The translations under genes and the position numbers were made by a program. A stretch of DNA of 64,000 nt, taken from Ligustrum vulgare. Its lineage: Eukaryota > Streptophyta > Magnoliopsida > Lamiales > Oleaceae. The notes beneath the pieces were generated by a model that had not been told where the DNA came from, searched no databases, and saw only the letters and a list, made by a program, of their open reading frames with translations. Location: positions 11,174,133 to 11,238,132 of the forward strand of contig OY743187.1 in assembly GCA_963555705.1 (NCBI GenBank). Direction: 5' to 3'. The first letter of the stretch is position 1; each line of letters opens with the position of its first letter. Below are positions 35,961 through 46,402 of this stretch, piece by piece.

Positions 35961-36149
35961 TCTCCAGACCTCTACTGAGTACAATTCTGAGAATCTATGG
36001 CAGAAAGATGCTGCTTTCACAAAATCCCTTGCTTTTGATGGAGACTCTATTACCCTCTACAGTATTGCATTAGAGAAGTCCCAGGTAGCTCTACGTGATC
36101 ACGTGAAACAAGCAGTCCCATCGTCATGGGATCCAGCTGCATTGGCTAG
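35961..36149 (+). CDS. Exon-like ORF of an unrecognised gene, part A
   Basis: After CTCCAG acceptors at 35959 or 35966, an open frame reads STEYNSENLWQKDAAFTKSL, then GDSITLYSIALEKSQVALRDH and VPSSWDPAALA, ending at GTCAGT (36150). The composition is protein-like, rich in charged and Trp residues in an A+T-rich region where random frames are Phe/Lys/Ile-rich. I do not recognise the family. Parts B and C follow in the same direction. The start of the gene is not identified. Confidence 0.4.
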
Positions 36150-37213
36150 GTCAGTAGAAGGAAATTGGTTTCTTTGTTTCTTTGGCATGTGCGGCAGTGT
36201 GGCCTTTTCTTAATGGTGACATCTGACATGGAATGGACTTGTCTCGTTTCCTGATGGATTAAATCTTTTAATTTAAGCACTTGTCTGTATATTATTGATT
36301 TGCTTTGAAAAGCAAGTTTTCATATTCTCTAAAATGAAGATGTTCTTAGGTTAGTTTGTAAGTTTTGAATATCAAGGCATAGAAAGTGGAAGCATGTGAA
36401 ATGATATGAATGTAGTTATAATACGTTGATTATTAGTCATTGTGTTTATTGTTTTATTTATTTTGTTGGTGAAATAAAAAAATAGTTTATTTATGTGATA
36501 GATATGCCTTTTTATTTACTTATTATTTTTTTAGAATTTTTAATGGTAGCTAGATGTAGTTTTGTTTGGAGTATGGACGGTATTCATGCTTGAAAACTTG
36601 ATAAAGTTTGTCAGTAAAAATTGTATTGTTTGCTTATTAAAATATTTCCCCCTTTTTTCCTCTTTTTTCCTTTTTTTTTATTCCTTTTTTTTTTTTTTTT
36701 TGGTTTTGTTTTTTCTCCCTTCTTTTACTTTAATGAGATGGTAATTGTGTGGTTGTTATGGTTGTAGTTAATTAATTCATCAATTTGTATAAAACTTTAA
36801 AATAGCTAATTGTTCTAATCCCCACCCCACCACTTCCCCTCCCCTCTTTTCCATTTTTTATTTTTTTCCCATCTTTTTCTTTTTGGGTTTAGACCAACTT
36901 TGAAGAGACGTGGAATGGATTTTTGGGTTAGATGTTTGTGGTTCATCTATCGGTTCTTCCTTTGGTTGAAAAACGTTTTTCATGATGAATGAAGAAAGCT
37001 CTCCAGTTTAGTCATTTGACATTACTAATGGTTAGTTATTATATTTTATTGAAGATAAATACTTCTTTGCTGTTGTTATTGCATTTTTTTTATGCCATTT
37101 ATTATTATTTTTTTTTCATTACGTCATTTGTTGATTTCCTTAAGAAGTATATTTTTAATTCTGTATTTGTTGCCTTCTGAACATACAGGTTTAGGCAATA
37201 AAAATACAATTAG

Positions 37214-37311
37214 TAGTCGTAGAAAACGCCGCCAAAGATTTTTTGAGCAAAATATGCATCCATTAGCTGAAACAGCGGAGTCTACAGAATTTGATGATTG
37301 TAGTGAAGCTT
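37214..37311 (+). CDS. Exon-like ORF of an unrecognised gene, part B
   Basis: Reads SRRKRRQRFFEQNMHPLAE, then STEFDDCSEA, ending at GTAAGA (37312). The basic cluster RRKRRQR could be a nuclear localisation signal. With an acceptor at 37212-37213 it joins part A in phase (ag|t); the alternative acceptor at 37187-37188 would hit a stop in that phase. No family is recognised. Confidence 0.4.
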
Positions 37312-37640
37312 GTAAGAATTTTTAACATATTTCTTTCTTTATTCATTTAATGATTGATGAAAAATGTAAGCTTAATATATTCCCTCACTAAATATTGAAT
37401 ATATATATATTGTTCTTATGTGATAAATAGTTTTATTATAGCTTAAACGAAATTTTACGTATTTCTTACTCACAAAAACAGCTTTTATTAGCATGAAATA
37501 CATAATACATATGTATTTTTTTTTTTTTAAGTTAGAATGTTCATTGTGTCAATATATCATAGTAATTTCATTTTAGAGTATTAAATGGTATGTCCATTAA
37601 GTTGTGTTTATTTTATTATTATTCTCTTTTTTTTTTACAG

Positions 37641-37726
37641 ATGATATTTTGTCTGATTTCCATGTGTATTGCCTGCACATTCAACTTCCAAGATTGTTAT
37701 CAGTAAAACCACAGTATTCTATATGA
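37641..37726 (+). CDS. Exon-like ORF of an unrecognised gene, part C
   Basis: A pyrimidine tract and ACAG precede 37641. Joined to part B in phase it reads YDILSDFHVYCLHIQLPRLL and stops at TGA (37724-37726). The three parts could be the last exons of a gene; the short tail after the stop has no obvious poly(A) signal that I can defend. Confidence 0.35.
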
Positions 37727-38723
37727 CTTGTGGAGATCTGTATATTTAAACATTTTCTGTTTCCATCTTTCTATTGAAATCCTTGGAGAATTTGTTGCAT
37801 CTTAAAGTGGCTATCTGCTTTCTGAAAATGGGAGAAGAAGCAAGTCAATTGAAGCATGCAACAAGATAATCCTACGCTGTATTTGTTTTGAGGAGCTTAT
37901 ATATTGCAATTGTTGTATTGTTCACCATGTTTCTTTGATATTACATAGGTATAAGATGTGAATCATGTTCATGTAAGTGTTCTACCACAGTGGAATGGCA
38001 CGTCTGCTGTAGTTTTGAAGAAGCTAGAGAGGATTTCATATGTGATCTATCTAATTACATTTTTGCATGCTATGTACAATAATGCTCATTAAGTTTGAGC
38101 ACGTTTCTAGACGATGTCCGTTGATAAAACATTCGAGTCAACTGCAAATGTAGATCTTCTTTGACTTAATAAGGAACAGGTTGGTTAATTGGATTAAGTT
38201 TGAATTTTGCTTCAAAGTCATTGAATTTTCCTGCTCATAAAATAGGAAATCCATGAAAGAGCTCAAAAGCAATTCAAAGAATTGTTCGACAAGAAGGTCA
38301 TTTTGTCAATGGTGAGTGGGAGCTCGGGAAGCAATCCATTGCATCATATCATGATCCTTGGGTTAAGTCAGGAAGATATGCATAACTGAGTTAACTGAAT
38401 TGTACCGTGAATCCCATAAAAGTAGAATGCTTACAAAACATTTCATCCAAATATCTTAATTGAATCACATCAAATTTATGCCATAAGTTATACCCTAATC
38501 TTAATGTTAATTTGTACTCACAAATAACTGCTTCTTCGTTTCTAATTCCACGCGAATAAATACAAATATAAAATGCTTCGTGCAACGCACGTATATTCCA
38601 AATACAATCATACTGGAAAGGGTTACGTTATCGATTCAAATTCTCTGCAACTTATCATCAGCCTATTACAATCTTCAAATTGAAAATGATTCTGCCAGCA
38701 ATAGCAAGATTTAAAGGTCAAGC

Positions 38724-39604
38724 TAGGCCTGGGCAAAAGAACCGAAACCAGCGGTTCGATTCGATTCGATTTGGTTTCAGTTCGGTACAGTTCTATCAAA
38801 ATTCTAAACGATTTTGGTTCTAAAAATCAAGAACCATCGGTTCCGGATCTTGTTCTTGATTCAGAACCAGAACTGAAACTAAGAATCAAAACAAAACATG
38901 ATTTTTTTAAAATAAATTTTAAACAAAATAAAAAAAATCATCAATTCTTAATCTTAATGCATGTTATCTGTGCCATTATTCAATATCAACTACCCAACAA
39001 TTATTAACTCATTAAACATTACAATAACTATAAGCAAAACAAGTAATAAACAAAAAATCATATATAAAAAATCATTTTTCTTTTACTGGTTCTGTCATTT
39101 AGCTTCAAACCTTTAGTCGTTAGTTCTTTAAGAATTAACAAGCAATAAATATTCACTCTTCATCTTACAATTAATTGTTATTTTATTTTCAAGGGTTTGT
39201 TAGACTTGTGCGAATGTTTCCTGAAAAAATGGAGAATTACGAGCAGAAATTGAAGAGTTTTTAGAAGGAGCACATACATGCGAACGAGGAAATACATTAC
39301 TGTATAAAAGATTGAATATTTTGATGTCATGGATTTTTAGTGTTATATTCGAATTTTAATCAAGGTCGATGACCTTACCATCTTACGACTCTTACTAGCC
39401 AGAATCTACTAGGCTTCATTGCTTAAGTTTGAAAATTTTAGTTTTGGAAATTAAAACCAGAGCCAAAAGAACCGAAGGGTTCGGTTCTGGTTCGGTTTTT
39501 CTGTTGCAAAAAGAACCAACGGTTCTTTTTTCAAAAGAACCATCGGTTCTTGGTTCGGTTCGGTTTCCTAGGAACCGAACCATATGGAACCAAGGCCACA
39601 CCTA
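38724..39604. mobile_element. hAT-type MITE with 8-bp target duplication
   Basis: The ends TAGGCCTGGGCAAAAGAACC and (inverted) TAGGTGTGGCCTTGGTTCC are typical of the 'TAGGGGTGGGCA' hAT family. Subterminal 'ggttcggttc' and 'gaaccgaa' repeats are abundant and complementary. The flanks GGTCAAGC (38716-38723) and GGTCGAGC (39605-39612) match at 7 of 8 bases. No transposase is encoded. The region between MITE and the FRS gene (39613-40308) holds no gene. Confidence 0.78.
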
Positions 39605-39930
39605 GGTCGAGCCCTTCCTAGGTCTGAGGTCCTCCTAGCTCCCAGGTTCAAGGTCTTCCAGGTGCTAAGGTCGAATTTTCTAAGAACTGGATTTGGGTGT
39701 GAGATCCTAGCTTGACCATGTTCCTCGGAATGACCTATGGTTATTCTCTTGCTCACCTGGAACTGCAGGTTTCTCAAATACTTTGGACTAAATTTAAAAC
39801 CTCAAATTGAGTGTCCCAAATTAGGTGATAATAATAAACTTAACATACAAAATTAAACATTCGACCAACTATAAACTCAACACAAAATACTATAAACTTA
39901 ACACAAATTAATTAAAGTTTGTAGTCATTA

Positions 39931-40160
39931 GAGGCTGTTTGGTACCAGAAAAAAACTTGCAAAAGTAAGAAAAATTTCTACAATTGTGGGACCCAAGCAT
40001 TTAAAAGCCAATAATGCTAGAAGCCCAGCAAGAGCAACCGCAGCAATGACCCCGCCAGTTTCTCGGCATTTTCTCGTGGTTAAGTGACGAGATATCGGGT
40101 AATTTGAAGTTAGATGATAAAATTGAAAACAAAATGCCCTCAACTCACAAAACGCCCTCA
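39931..40160. mobile_element. Possible MITE related to 9599-9943 and 53945-54275
   Basis: 'ggctgtttggtaccag' and 'acttgcaaaagtaag' resemble the 9599 MITE end, and 'gcaagagcaaccgcag' near 40030 matches, inverted, 53958-53975. Ends are not clear, so the boundaries are approximate. Confidence 0.35.
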
Positions 40161-40308
40161 GCTCACTTTCTAAATCTCAGCTTCCTTTTCAGTACCTCAG
40201 CTCCATGTTCCCTCCCGAAAATTGACGCTGGCATCACCTCTCCCGCCGCAAAACATTGATCGTCGTCCTCGCGCCTGTGATAACATTCCTTTCCGGCCGT
40301 CGCTCAAC

Positions 40309-40318
40309 ATGGAATCAG
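40309..40318 (+). CDS. FRS pseudogene, tiny first coding exon
   Basis: ATGGAATCAG is followed by a GTTAGT donor. Spliced to the acceptor TTTCAACAG before 41334 it reads MESESQFPYSDDEILNMNL, in frame with the FAR1-type domain below and with the acidic start common in this family. The intron would be about 1.0 kb. GC-richer sequence upstream (40200-40308) looks like the leader. Untranslated exons between cannot be excluded. Confidence 0.6.
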
Positions 40319-41333
40319 GTTAGTTGTGTAAACAACGAAATGCCCTTGGTGAAGCTGAAATGCTGAAATGATATAAATAAACTGGTGCATAACCTTAATC
40401 CCATTCGTGGTTTACACTTACAAAAGAAATCAGAAGCTGACATGTTATCACAAGCTCTTGATTTCGGATTTTAATTTTTTTCGGTTTCAAGAAGCTGCAG
40501 TTCTTTCTTCAGATCCTTTTTCTCCATTATGGTTTTATTAGGGCTTATGTGTTCTAATTTGTATTCTTAAAATCTGTTTTCTTCTTTGCTATTGTCTGAG
40601 TTTTTATTTTTTTTCTTTTAAATTTCTTTGCTGTTGAAGATAGATGGGATGTTCTAAAGTTGAAGAGCAGATAATTTTACAGCGAGGGTTCGGATTTTTG
40701 TGAAAGAAAATAAAAAATGTTGAATTAAGAAAGGAGAACGAGAAGATTTTGATTGAGTTTTATAGTTTTTGAATTATTTTGGAGATTTTGATGTCCGTGC
40801 AGATGGATTTGTTTTGCAACTGGAGATTAAAAAGGTAAGAAATTAAATTTCTTTTGTTTGATTGTGTTTATTTGTTATTATGCATACGAAATTCACCTTT
40901 AATTTTGCAGCTATTGATGTTTGAAGTTTGATAATCAAGATTCTAAAGAAAGGCCTTTTATGAATTGAGTTTTGGGTTTAATTATTGTGTGATAGAACTG
41001 TTGATTGAGATGATAACATTTATAGAATCCATAATGCTGTTATCTAATTACTTTTTATAGTTCAACAGTCAAATTTGAACTTGTTATTTAATGGTGTATT
41101 ATATTTGCTTAAGATGTTGTGGCATTGTTGCCTAGGTTGAGTAGATGGATATAATGGTAATACTTGAGTAGGGTAGGGTTTGTTTCGGTTATATCGGTTT
41201 ACAATGTCAGGAAGAATTGGTGTTGGTTTCCTATTTTGTGTCAGTGTCATAATTTGTTGGTTCAGTTTGTAGTTCTCATTTTCAAATTTTATTGTTGAGT
41301 GGACATTGAATTTAGGCCCTTGAATTTCAACAG

Positions 41334-42726
41334 AAAGTCAATTTCCCTATTCAGATGATGAGATATTAAACATGAACCTCGTGATTGACAACGATGTGAG
41401 TTCAAAAGATAATGAGGAAGGGACGGGAGAAGATCGTGGGTTGAATGCGGATGAGGACAATGAGGTTGTGCCTATCGTCGGAATGAAATTTAAAGACGTC
41501 GAAGGGTTGTATGAATTTTATGCAGAGTACGCTTACCGTGTGGGATTTCTAGTTAGAAAAAGAAATTCGAGGAAGGGTGAGGATGGGGTATTACGAAATG
41601 TGGCAATTGCATGCTCACGAGAAGGGAAAAAAAATGTGTACCACTAGCAATTCTCTGAACCCGCAACCAACCATGCAAACGGGGTGTAAAGCTAAGTTGA
41701 CAGCTTCTTCGGACGTTAATGGAATATGGCGAATCATGAAGGTTCATCTAGAGCATAATCATTTATGTAGTCCTACGAAGTCTAGATCCTTCAGATGTAA
41801 TCGAAAGCTTAGTGAACACGTGAAACGACAGCTTGAAGTGAATGACATTGCAGGAATACCCTTACATAAAACTTTTAACTCGACTATTATGGGGGCTGGG
41901 GGCTATGAGCAGGTGACACATATCGAAAGGGATTGCAGAAACTACATTGAGAAGGCCAGGCGCTTAAGACTGGGGGATGGGGATGCCGCAGCTATTCAAG
42001 CTTACTTTTGTAAAATGCAAACAGCTTGTCCGGGATTTTACTTTTCACTAGATTTGGATGATGAGAGCCGTCTAAGGAATGTTTTTTGGGCCGACAACAG
42101 ATGTAGAGAAGCGTACAAGGAATTCGGAGATGTTATCAAGTTTGACACTACATACTTGACTAACAAGTACGATATGTCGTTTGCCCGATTTGTAGGCGTA
42201 AATCATCACGGGCATTCAACATTACTGGGTTGTGGTTTGGTGTCTAGTGAGGACACCGAAACTTTTGTTTGTCTTTTTAGAACTTGGCTTCAGTGTATGA
42301 ATGGACAGGCTCCCAGTGGGATAGTAACAGATCAAGATAGATCTATGCAGAATGCAATAGCAGTAGTGTTTCTTGGCACGAGGCATAGGTGGTGTCTCTA
42401 GCATATACTGAAGAAGCTGCCTGAAAAGTTTGGCTATCACAATCACAAAGCCGCGATAATGTCAACGATACATGAGTTAGTCTATGAATCACAACATGAT
42501 TAGGAATTTGAAGATGGGTGGACTCGGATGCTCGATGACTACATGCTGAATGAGAATGATTGGTTGGCCGGACTTTATAGAGAAAGAAGGCGTTGGGTAC
42601 CCTGTTATCTAAGAACAAGCTTTTGGGCAAGGATGTCAACGACTCAAAGGAGTGAGAGTGTGAATGCTTTTTTCGATGGGTATGTAAAATCGAAAACATC
42701 GTTAAAGGAGTTTTTCGAACAGTATG
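41334..42726 (+). pseudogene. FAR1-RELATED SEQUENCE (FRS) pseudogene, 5' part
   Basis: FRS proteins are domesticated Mutator-like transposases, related to FHY3/FAR1 regulators of light signalling. The N-terminal FAR1 zinc-binding domain is visible (GMKFKDVEGLYEFYAEYAYR, then ACSREG, GCKAKL and HNH), followed by the MULE transposase core (DVIKFDTTYLTNKYDM, GIVTDQDRSMQNAI). Lesions: a frameshift in an A8 run (41627-41634), TAG at 42399-42401 in the block after HRWCL, and TAG at 42501-42503. The reading then runs to FFEQY, where a gypsy element is inserted at 42727. Confidence 0.85.
42722..42726 (+). repeat. Target site duplication GTATG, left
   Basis: GTATG ends the left part of the FRS gene and recurs at 50201-50205 right after the right LTR. 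Confidence 0.9.
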
Positions 42727-43062
42727 TGTTACGACCACATTCTAATTACGCGTGACGTGTCGCACATGGAACCTAATAACCACCTTAGTAGGGCCCCACC
42801 TAAGGGGTTATTATTTGGCTGAGGCATTTCGAGGCACGTCCCTCCTATGCCGAACCATCTCCATAAGCGGCATCGTCCGAAGCAACCTCAAGGACCGGCA
42901 TCTAGGATGGGGGAGAACGTCACCAACACAGGACCTATAAGCAAACTGCAATCTGATGGGACAGGGCCTTTATCGTTGATGTGATAGCCGCCATAACACT
43001 ATAGTAGACTGTAATGATTATGACCAACTAAATGGTTAACTTGACCAACGGATGGGGAGAAG
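42727..43062 (+). repeat. 5' LTR stub of the Tat-like element
   Basis: Matches 49526-49862 closely ('cgtcaccaacacaggac', 'gtgatagccgccataacact') and then stops at GGGGAGAAG. The missing 339 bases include the LTR's TATA box and the primer-binding site. Confidence 0.85.
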
Positions 43063-43180
43063 GCGTGAAACTTTGAACTTGAAAAAGGCGTGAAACTTTG
43101 AAACATAAGTTTGTTAACCTTGAAAAAGGCGTGAAACTTTGAAATACAAGTTTAATAACCTTGAAAAGGGCTTAGAACTT
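43063..43180 (+). repeat. Short tandem repeat, GGCGTGAAACTTTGAA units
   Basis: Four imperfect units ('aaggcgtgaaactttgaa') separated by 15-35 bases directly follow the LTR breakpoint, which may mark the deletion junction. Confidence 0.8.
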
Positions 43181-43239
43181 TGAGATAAAATTTCACCTAT
43201 CTTTGAAAGAGAAGATAAAACTAAAAAATTGCTCTGAAT

Positions 43240-43716
43240 ATGAATGAAAGTGACGATGATATTAACCCTCGTAGGAGTAGAAATGACCAGCTCAGCGAGG
43301 AGGAGGCTCCTCAGAGGCCTCATGAGAACACAAATGAGGGGGTAGCCCAACCTAACCCTCCGCACCGGCACCGAAATCGTCGCATGCTGAGAGACATGAC
43401 TCGCATGGCAGCCCAAATGCTGGAAACGCAGAAACAACAGATAGAACAAACTGCTGCGATGAATGCCTACATGGCTAGAAGGTATGTTATGAACGAGCCC
43501 ATGATGCCCCCGCAATATTCACAGCCACATTACTCACCATTTGATGCGGCTACTGCCTCCTATTATTATCAAGATCCGCAGACATATTCCGAGGTGGAAT
43601 CTGTGCCTCTCTACGAAGAAGGCCCGAAGCATGAAGCACCCGAAGAACAAGACCAATCCCCAGTTAAACACAGGGATGCTTCGCCCTCAAAATCGGCAGT
43701 GTCTTCACCCGAATAG
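43240..43716 (+). CDS. Gag-like ORF of the Tat-like element
   Basis: A 158-residue ORF starts MNESDDDINPRRSRNDQ. It is hydrophilic, with an arginine-rich patch (PPHRHRNRRMLRDMTRMAAQ), a short Gln-rich helix (LETQKQQIEQTAAMNAY) and a Pro/Tyr/Glu-rich tail. Its position right after the LTR fits the N-terminal part of gag, but no zinc knuckle or capsid core is visible. A real gag would be much longer; this is a fragment or a non-autonomous product. Confidence 0.45.
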   Translation: MNESDDDINPRRSRNDQLSEEEAPQRPHENTNEGVAQPNPPHRHRNRRMLRDMTRMAAQMLETQKQQIEQTAAMNAYMARRYVMNEPMMPPQYSQPHYSPFDAATASYYYQDPQTYSEVESVPLYEEGPKHEAPEEQDQSPVKHRDASPSKSAVSSPE

Positions 43717-43817
43717 GAGGGTTATTCAGAGATAAGCGAGGGGGTCGAGCTGATCAAGGTAGGTACAATGCAGCTGAGCCTAGAAATAGGCGGGAGCGAC
43801 GTGCTAAAGAAGCCCTC

Positions 43818-44010
43818 ACATTGCCTAAGTGGCATGGCTCGTCTTATTTCCTAAGTGGCATGGCTCAAGAAGCCCATCTTACTGCCCTAAGTGGCATGGT
43901 TCAAGAAGTTCTCACATTTCCTAAGTGGCATAGGTCCCCATATTGCCTAAGTGGCATGGCCGAAGTGGCATGGCTCAAGAAGCCCTCCTTATTGCCTAAG
44001 GGACATGACT
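43818..44010 (+). repeat. Minisatellite A, CCTAAGTGGCATGG units
   Basis: About six units of 'cctaagtggcatggctcaag' with variable spacers. It lies between gag-like and integrase sequence. Confidence 0.85.
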
Positions 44011-44015
44011 CATAC

Positions 44016-44375
44016 CTCTTCCGAAGGACGTCTTCCATGGACCCCTTCCGAAGCACCTCTTCCGAAGGACGTCTTTCATGGACCCTTCCGAAGTACCTCC
44101 TCTTCCGAAGGACGTCTTCCATGGACCCCTTCCGAAGTACCTCCTCTTCCGAAGGACATCTTTCATGGACCCCTTTCGAAACACCTTTTCCGAATGACAT
44201 CTTCCATGGACCCCTTCCGAAGTACCTCCTCTTCCGAAGGACGTCTTCCATGGACCCCTTCCAAAGCACCTCTTTCGAAGGACGTCTTCCATGGACCCCT
44301 TCCAAAGCACCACCTCTTCCGAAGGACGTCTTCCATGGACCCCTTTCAAAGGACTCCTACAATGGACTTCTTCCA
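44016..44375 (+). repeat. Minisatellite B, CTTCCGAAGGACGTCTTCCA units
   Basis: Roughly nine imperfect units built from 'aaggacgtcttccatggacc' and 'cttccgaagtacctcct'. Because the unit lacks stops in several frames it creates long spurious ORFs on both strands. Tat-lineage elements are known to harbour such tandem repeats. Confidence 0.9.
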
Positions 44376-44399
44376 AGAGAAGAACTACGTCAATTGACA

Positions 44400-45240
44400 C
44401 CCTGAAAAGGGAGACCCCTGAACAAGGAATTTTTGAATAAGAACACCCTAAAAAGGGAAACCCTGAACAAGGGACTCATGAAGAGGAACGAACGTCTCAT
44501 AAATGTCACAGCAGCATAGTGTCAAAAGACCCCCGTAGTCATGTCTGATTTGAATGTCGCGGCAACGCAGACTCATGAAACAATAAAAGCTCTGCTTATT
44601 TCCGAAGCAAAACGGTTCGAAGCAGCCCACCTTTATTGTGCCAATATGACAGGACTCAAACAACAATATATTATTAAGCTCGGCTTAAGTGTCTCCACGA
44701 CACATGGTCTCAGAGACCTTATATTCTTAAGCCTTGGCTTAAATGTCTCCGAAATGACACGGCTATAAGAGCCCTACCCACTCGTCTCCAAAATGGCATG
44801 ACCTTAGAAGTTTTTTCTGAATTCACACCGAATAAAAACATGGACGAAGTAATATGCCAACGTGATTTAGCCCGAACCTGATGTGCTGAAGTAACACCGC
44901 TACAAGTTAACAAAAGAATAAGATCATTGATCTAAGCCCTCGCTAGGGGCTTCTAACAAGCATAATTCCAAGTAAACATGAATAGCTTAGCAAACCCCCA
45001 CAAATAAGGGATTTCGCCACTCAATGGAATCCACCCCGAACTAACAAACTGAGTACCTCCAAACGAGGGTATAAGGCATGAATACATGGGACTCCTAGGT
45101 GGATGTCCTCCTTTAACTCCGGAGTGAATATTCTATTAGATGAGGGCGAAGCATACTTGGTTGATAAATCTATGAAACAACCTGAAGAAGAAATTGGAAT
45201 CAATTAAAGAAACAAGGGTAAATGAACTTCCATGAGCCCT
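44400..45240 (+). other. Non-coding spacer of the Tat-like element
   Basis: No conserved domain is seen. Short repeated phrases occur ('aaaagggagaccc', 'ttaagtgtctccacgacac'), and 'acatgg' and 'ggcatgacc' echo minisatellite A. Confidence 0.4.
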
Positions 45241-45244
45241 ATGG

Positions 45245-45697
45245 GGAATCAGAATTACCTTGCACACCACCACAGGAGGAACTCTATTCTCACTGGCTCA
45301 TGGATTCGAGGCAATATGCCCCGTTGAGATTGGGGTGCCTTCTCTTCGACAAATTCATTATGATGAGGCGACAAATGAAGAAGCACAAAGGGCAAACTTG
45401 GATTTCCTTCTAGAGAAACGGAGTGACTCCCAAGTGGTGATGGCCAGGTATCAGAAAAAGATGGCTCGCTACTACAACAAAAGGGTAAAAGGTCGGCATT
45501 TTGACATTGGCGATTTGGTACTTAAGAAAATCCTTCCTTCTACTCAGGAACCTAGAGTAGGGACTTTGGGTCCAAACTGGGAGGGACCATACAAAGTCAC
45601 TGTCGAAGTAGTACCCTACACCTACATGATTGAAGACCTGTCTGGGGTCCCCTTGAGCAACCCTTGGAACACGGATCACCTTCGCCGCTATTTTTAA
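45245..45697 (+). pseudogene. Gypsy integrase C-terminus
   Basis: The open frame contains TTTGGTLFSLAHGFEAICP, PVEIGVPSLRQIHYDEATN, MARYQKKMARYYNKRVKGR, FDIGDLVLKK and LGPNWEGPYKV, ending NPWNTDHLRRYF and a stop. These are the last part of the integrase core and the GPY/F module typical of plant Ty3-gypsy polyproteins, which bind DNA and direct integration. The catalytic DDE core is not present. The intact C-terminus shows that the deletion removed the front of pol only. Confidence 0.85.
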
Positions 45698-46402
45698 TAG
45701 GATCAGCTTTTCTCTCATAAAAGTTATCCTTGTATGACTTAAAAATACTTAAAGCTTGTCTATTGAAACTGTGTTGGTTACCAAAGGTCATGATTTATTA
45801 AAATGAATTGGTCCCACACCTCATTTGGTCCCACGACCTGCTGCAACTGACTCAAATTAAAGTCGAAACCTGATGGTAAAATTCGTGTAACTCCTGCGGA
45901 ATCAGTCTTAATCATTTTTTAAGTTCAAAGCTATCTATTTGCTAAGTAGTGTTGGCAGGGTAACACACTTCTAAAATCAGACTTACTCAGTAAACATGAA
46001 TGTCCTAAAATAAACTGATCAAGTCTGAGGGACTATCAAACATGCTATGTGAAAATCCAAATGTGAAAATCCAAAAACCCATACATGCAAATAAAACAGA
46101 AATATTGAAGTTGAAGTATTTACTTCAAAAAAATTGAAGTGACAAAGAATTAAATTGCTACAAAAGACAAAATTAAGTACAGAATGAAAATAGTAACAAA
46201 AAAATGACTAGAGGGGAGGGGCATCATCTCCAGCATTGCCACCGGATACATTCTGAGGAGGCTCAGCAGGATCGGCGGTAGGATCGCCTTCTTCAGCATC
46301 TTCTGGTTCAGGGTAGAAGGCCTCAATGGTTGAAAGATCCAAGTAGGGGAACTTCTCCTTTACATCCCCTAGAGCCATACGGGCACCGATGTTTCCAAAG
46401 AT

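Noticed and set aside
38577..38592. CGTGCAACGCACG as another Helitron 3' end
   Set aside because: The hairpin resembles the Helitron stem, but no CTRR follows at the right distance and no 5' end was found; at most a relic.
43821..44405. Long ORFs on both strands (up to 194 codons)
   Set aside because: They are products of a minisatellite whose unit lacks stops in several frames; no domain is seen.
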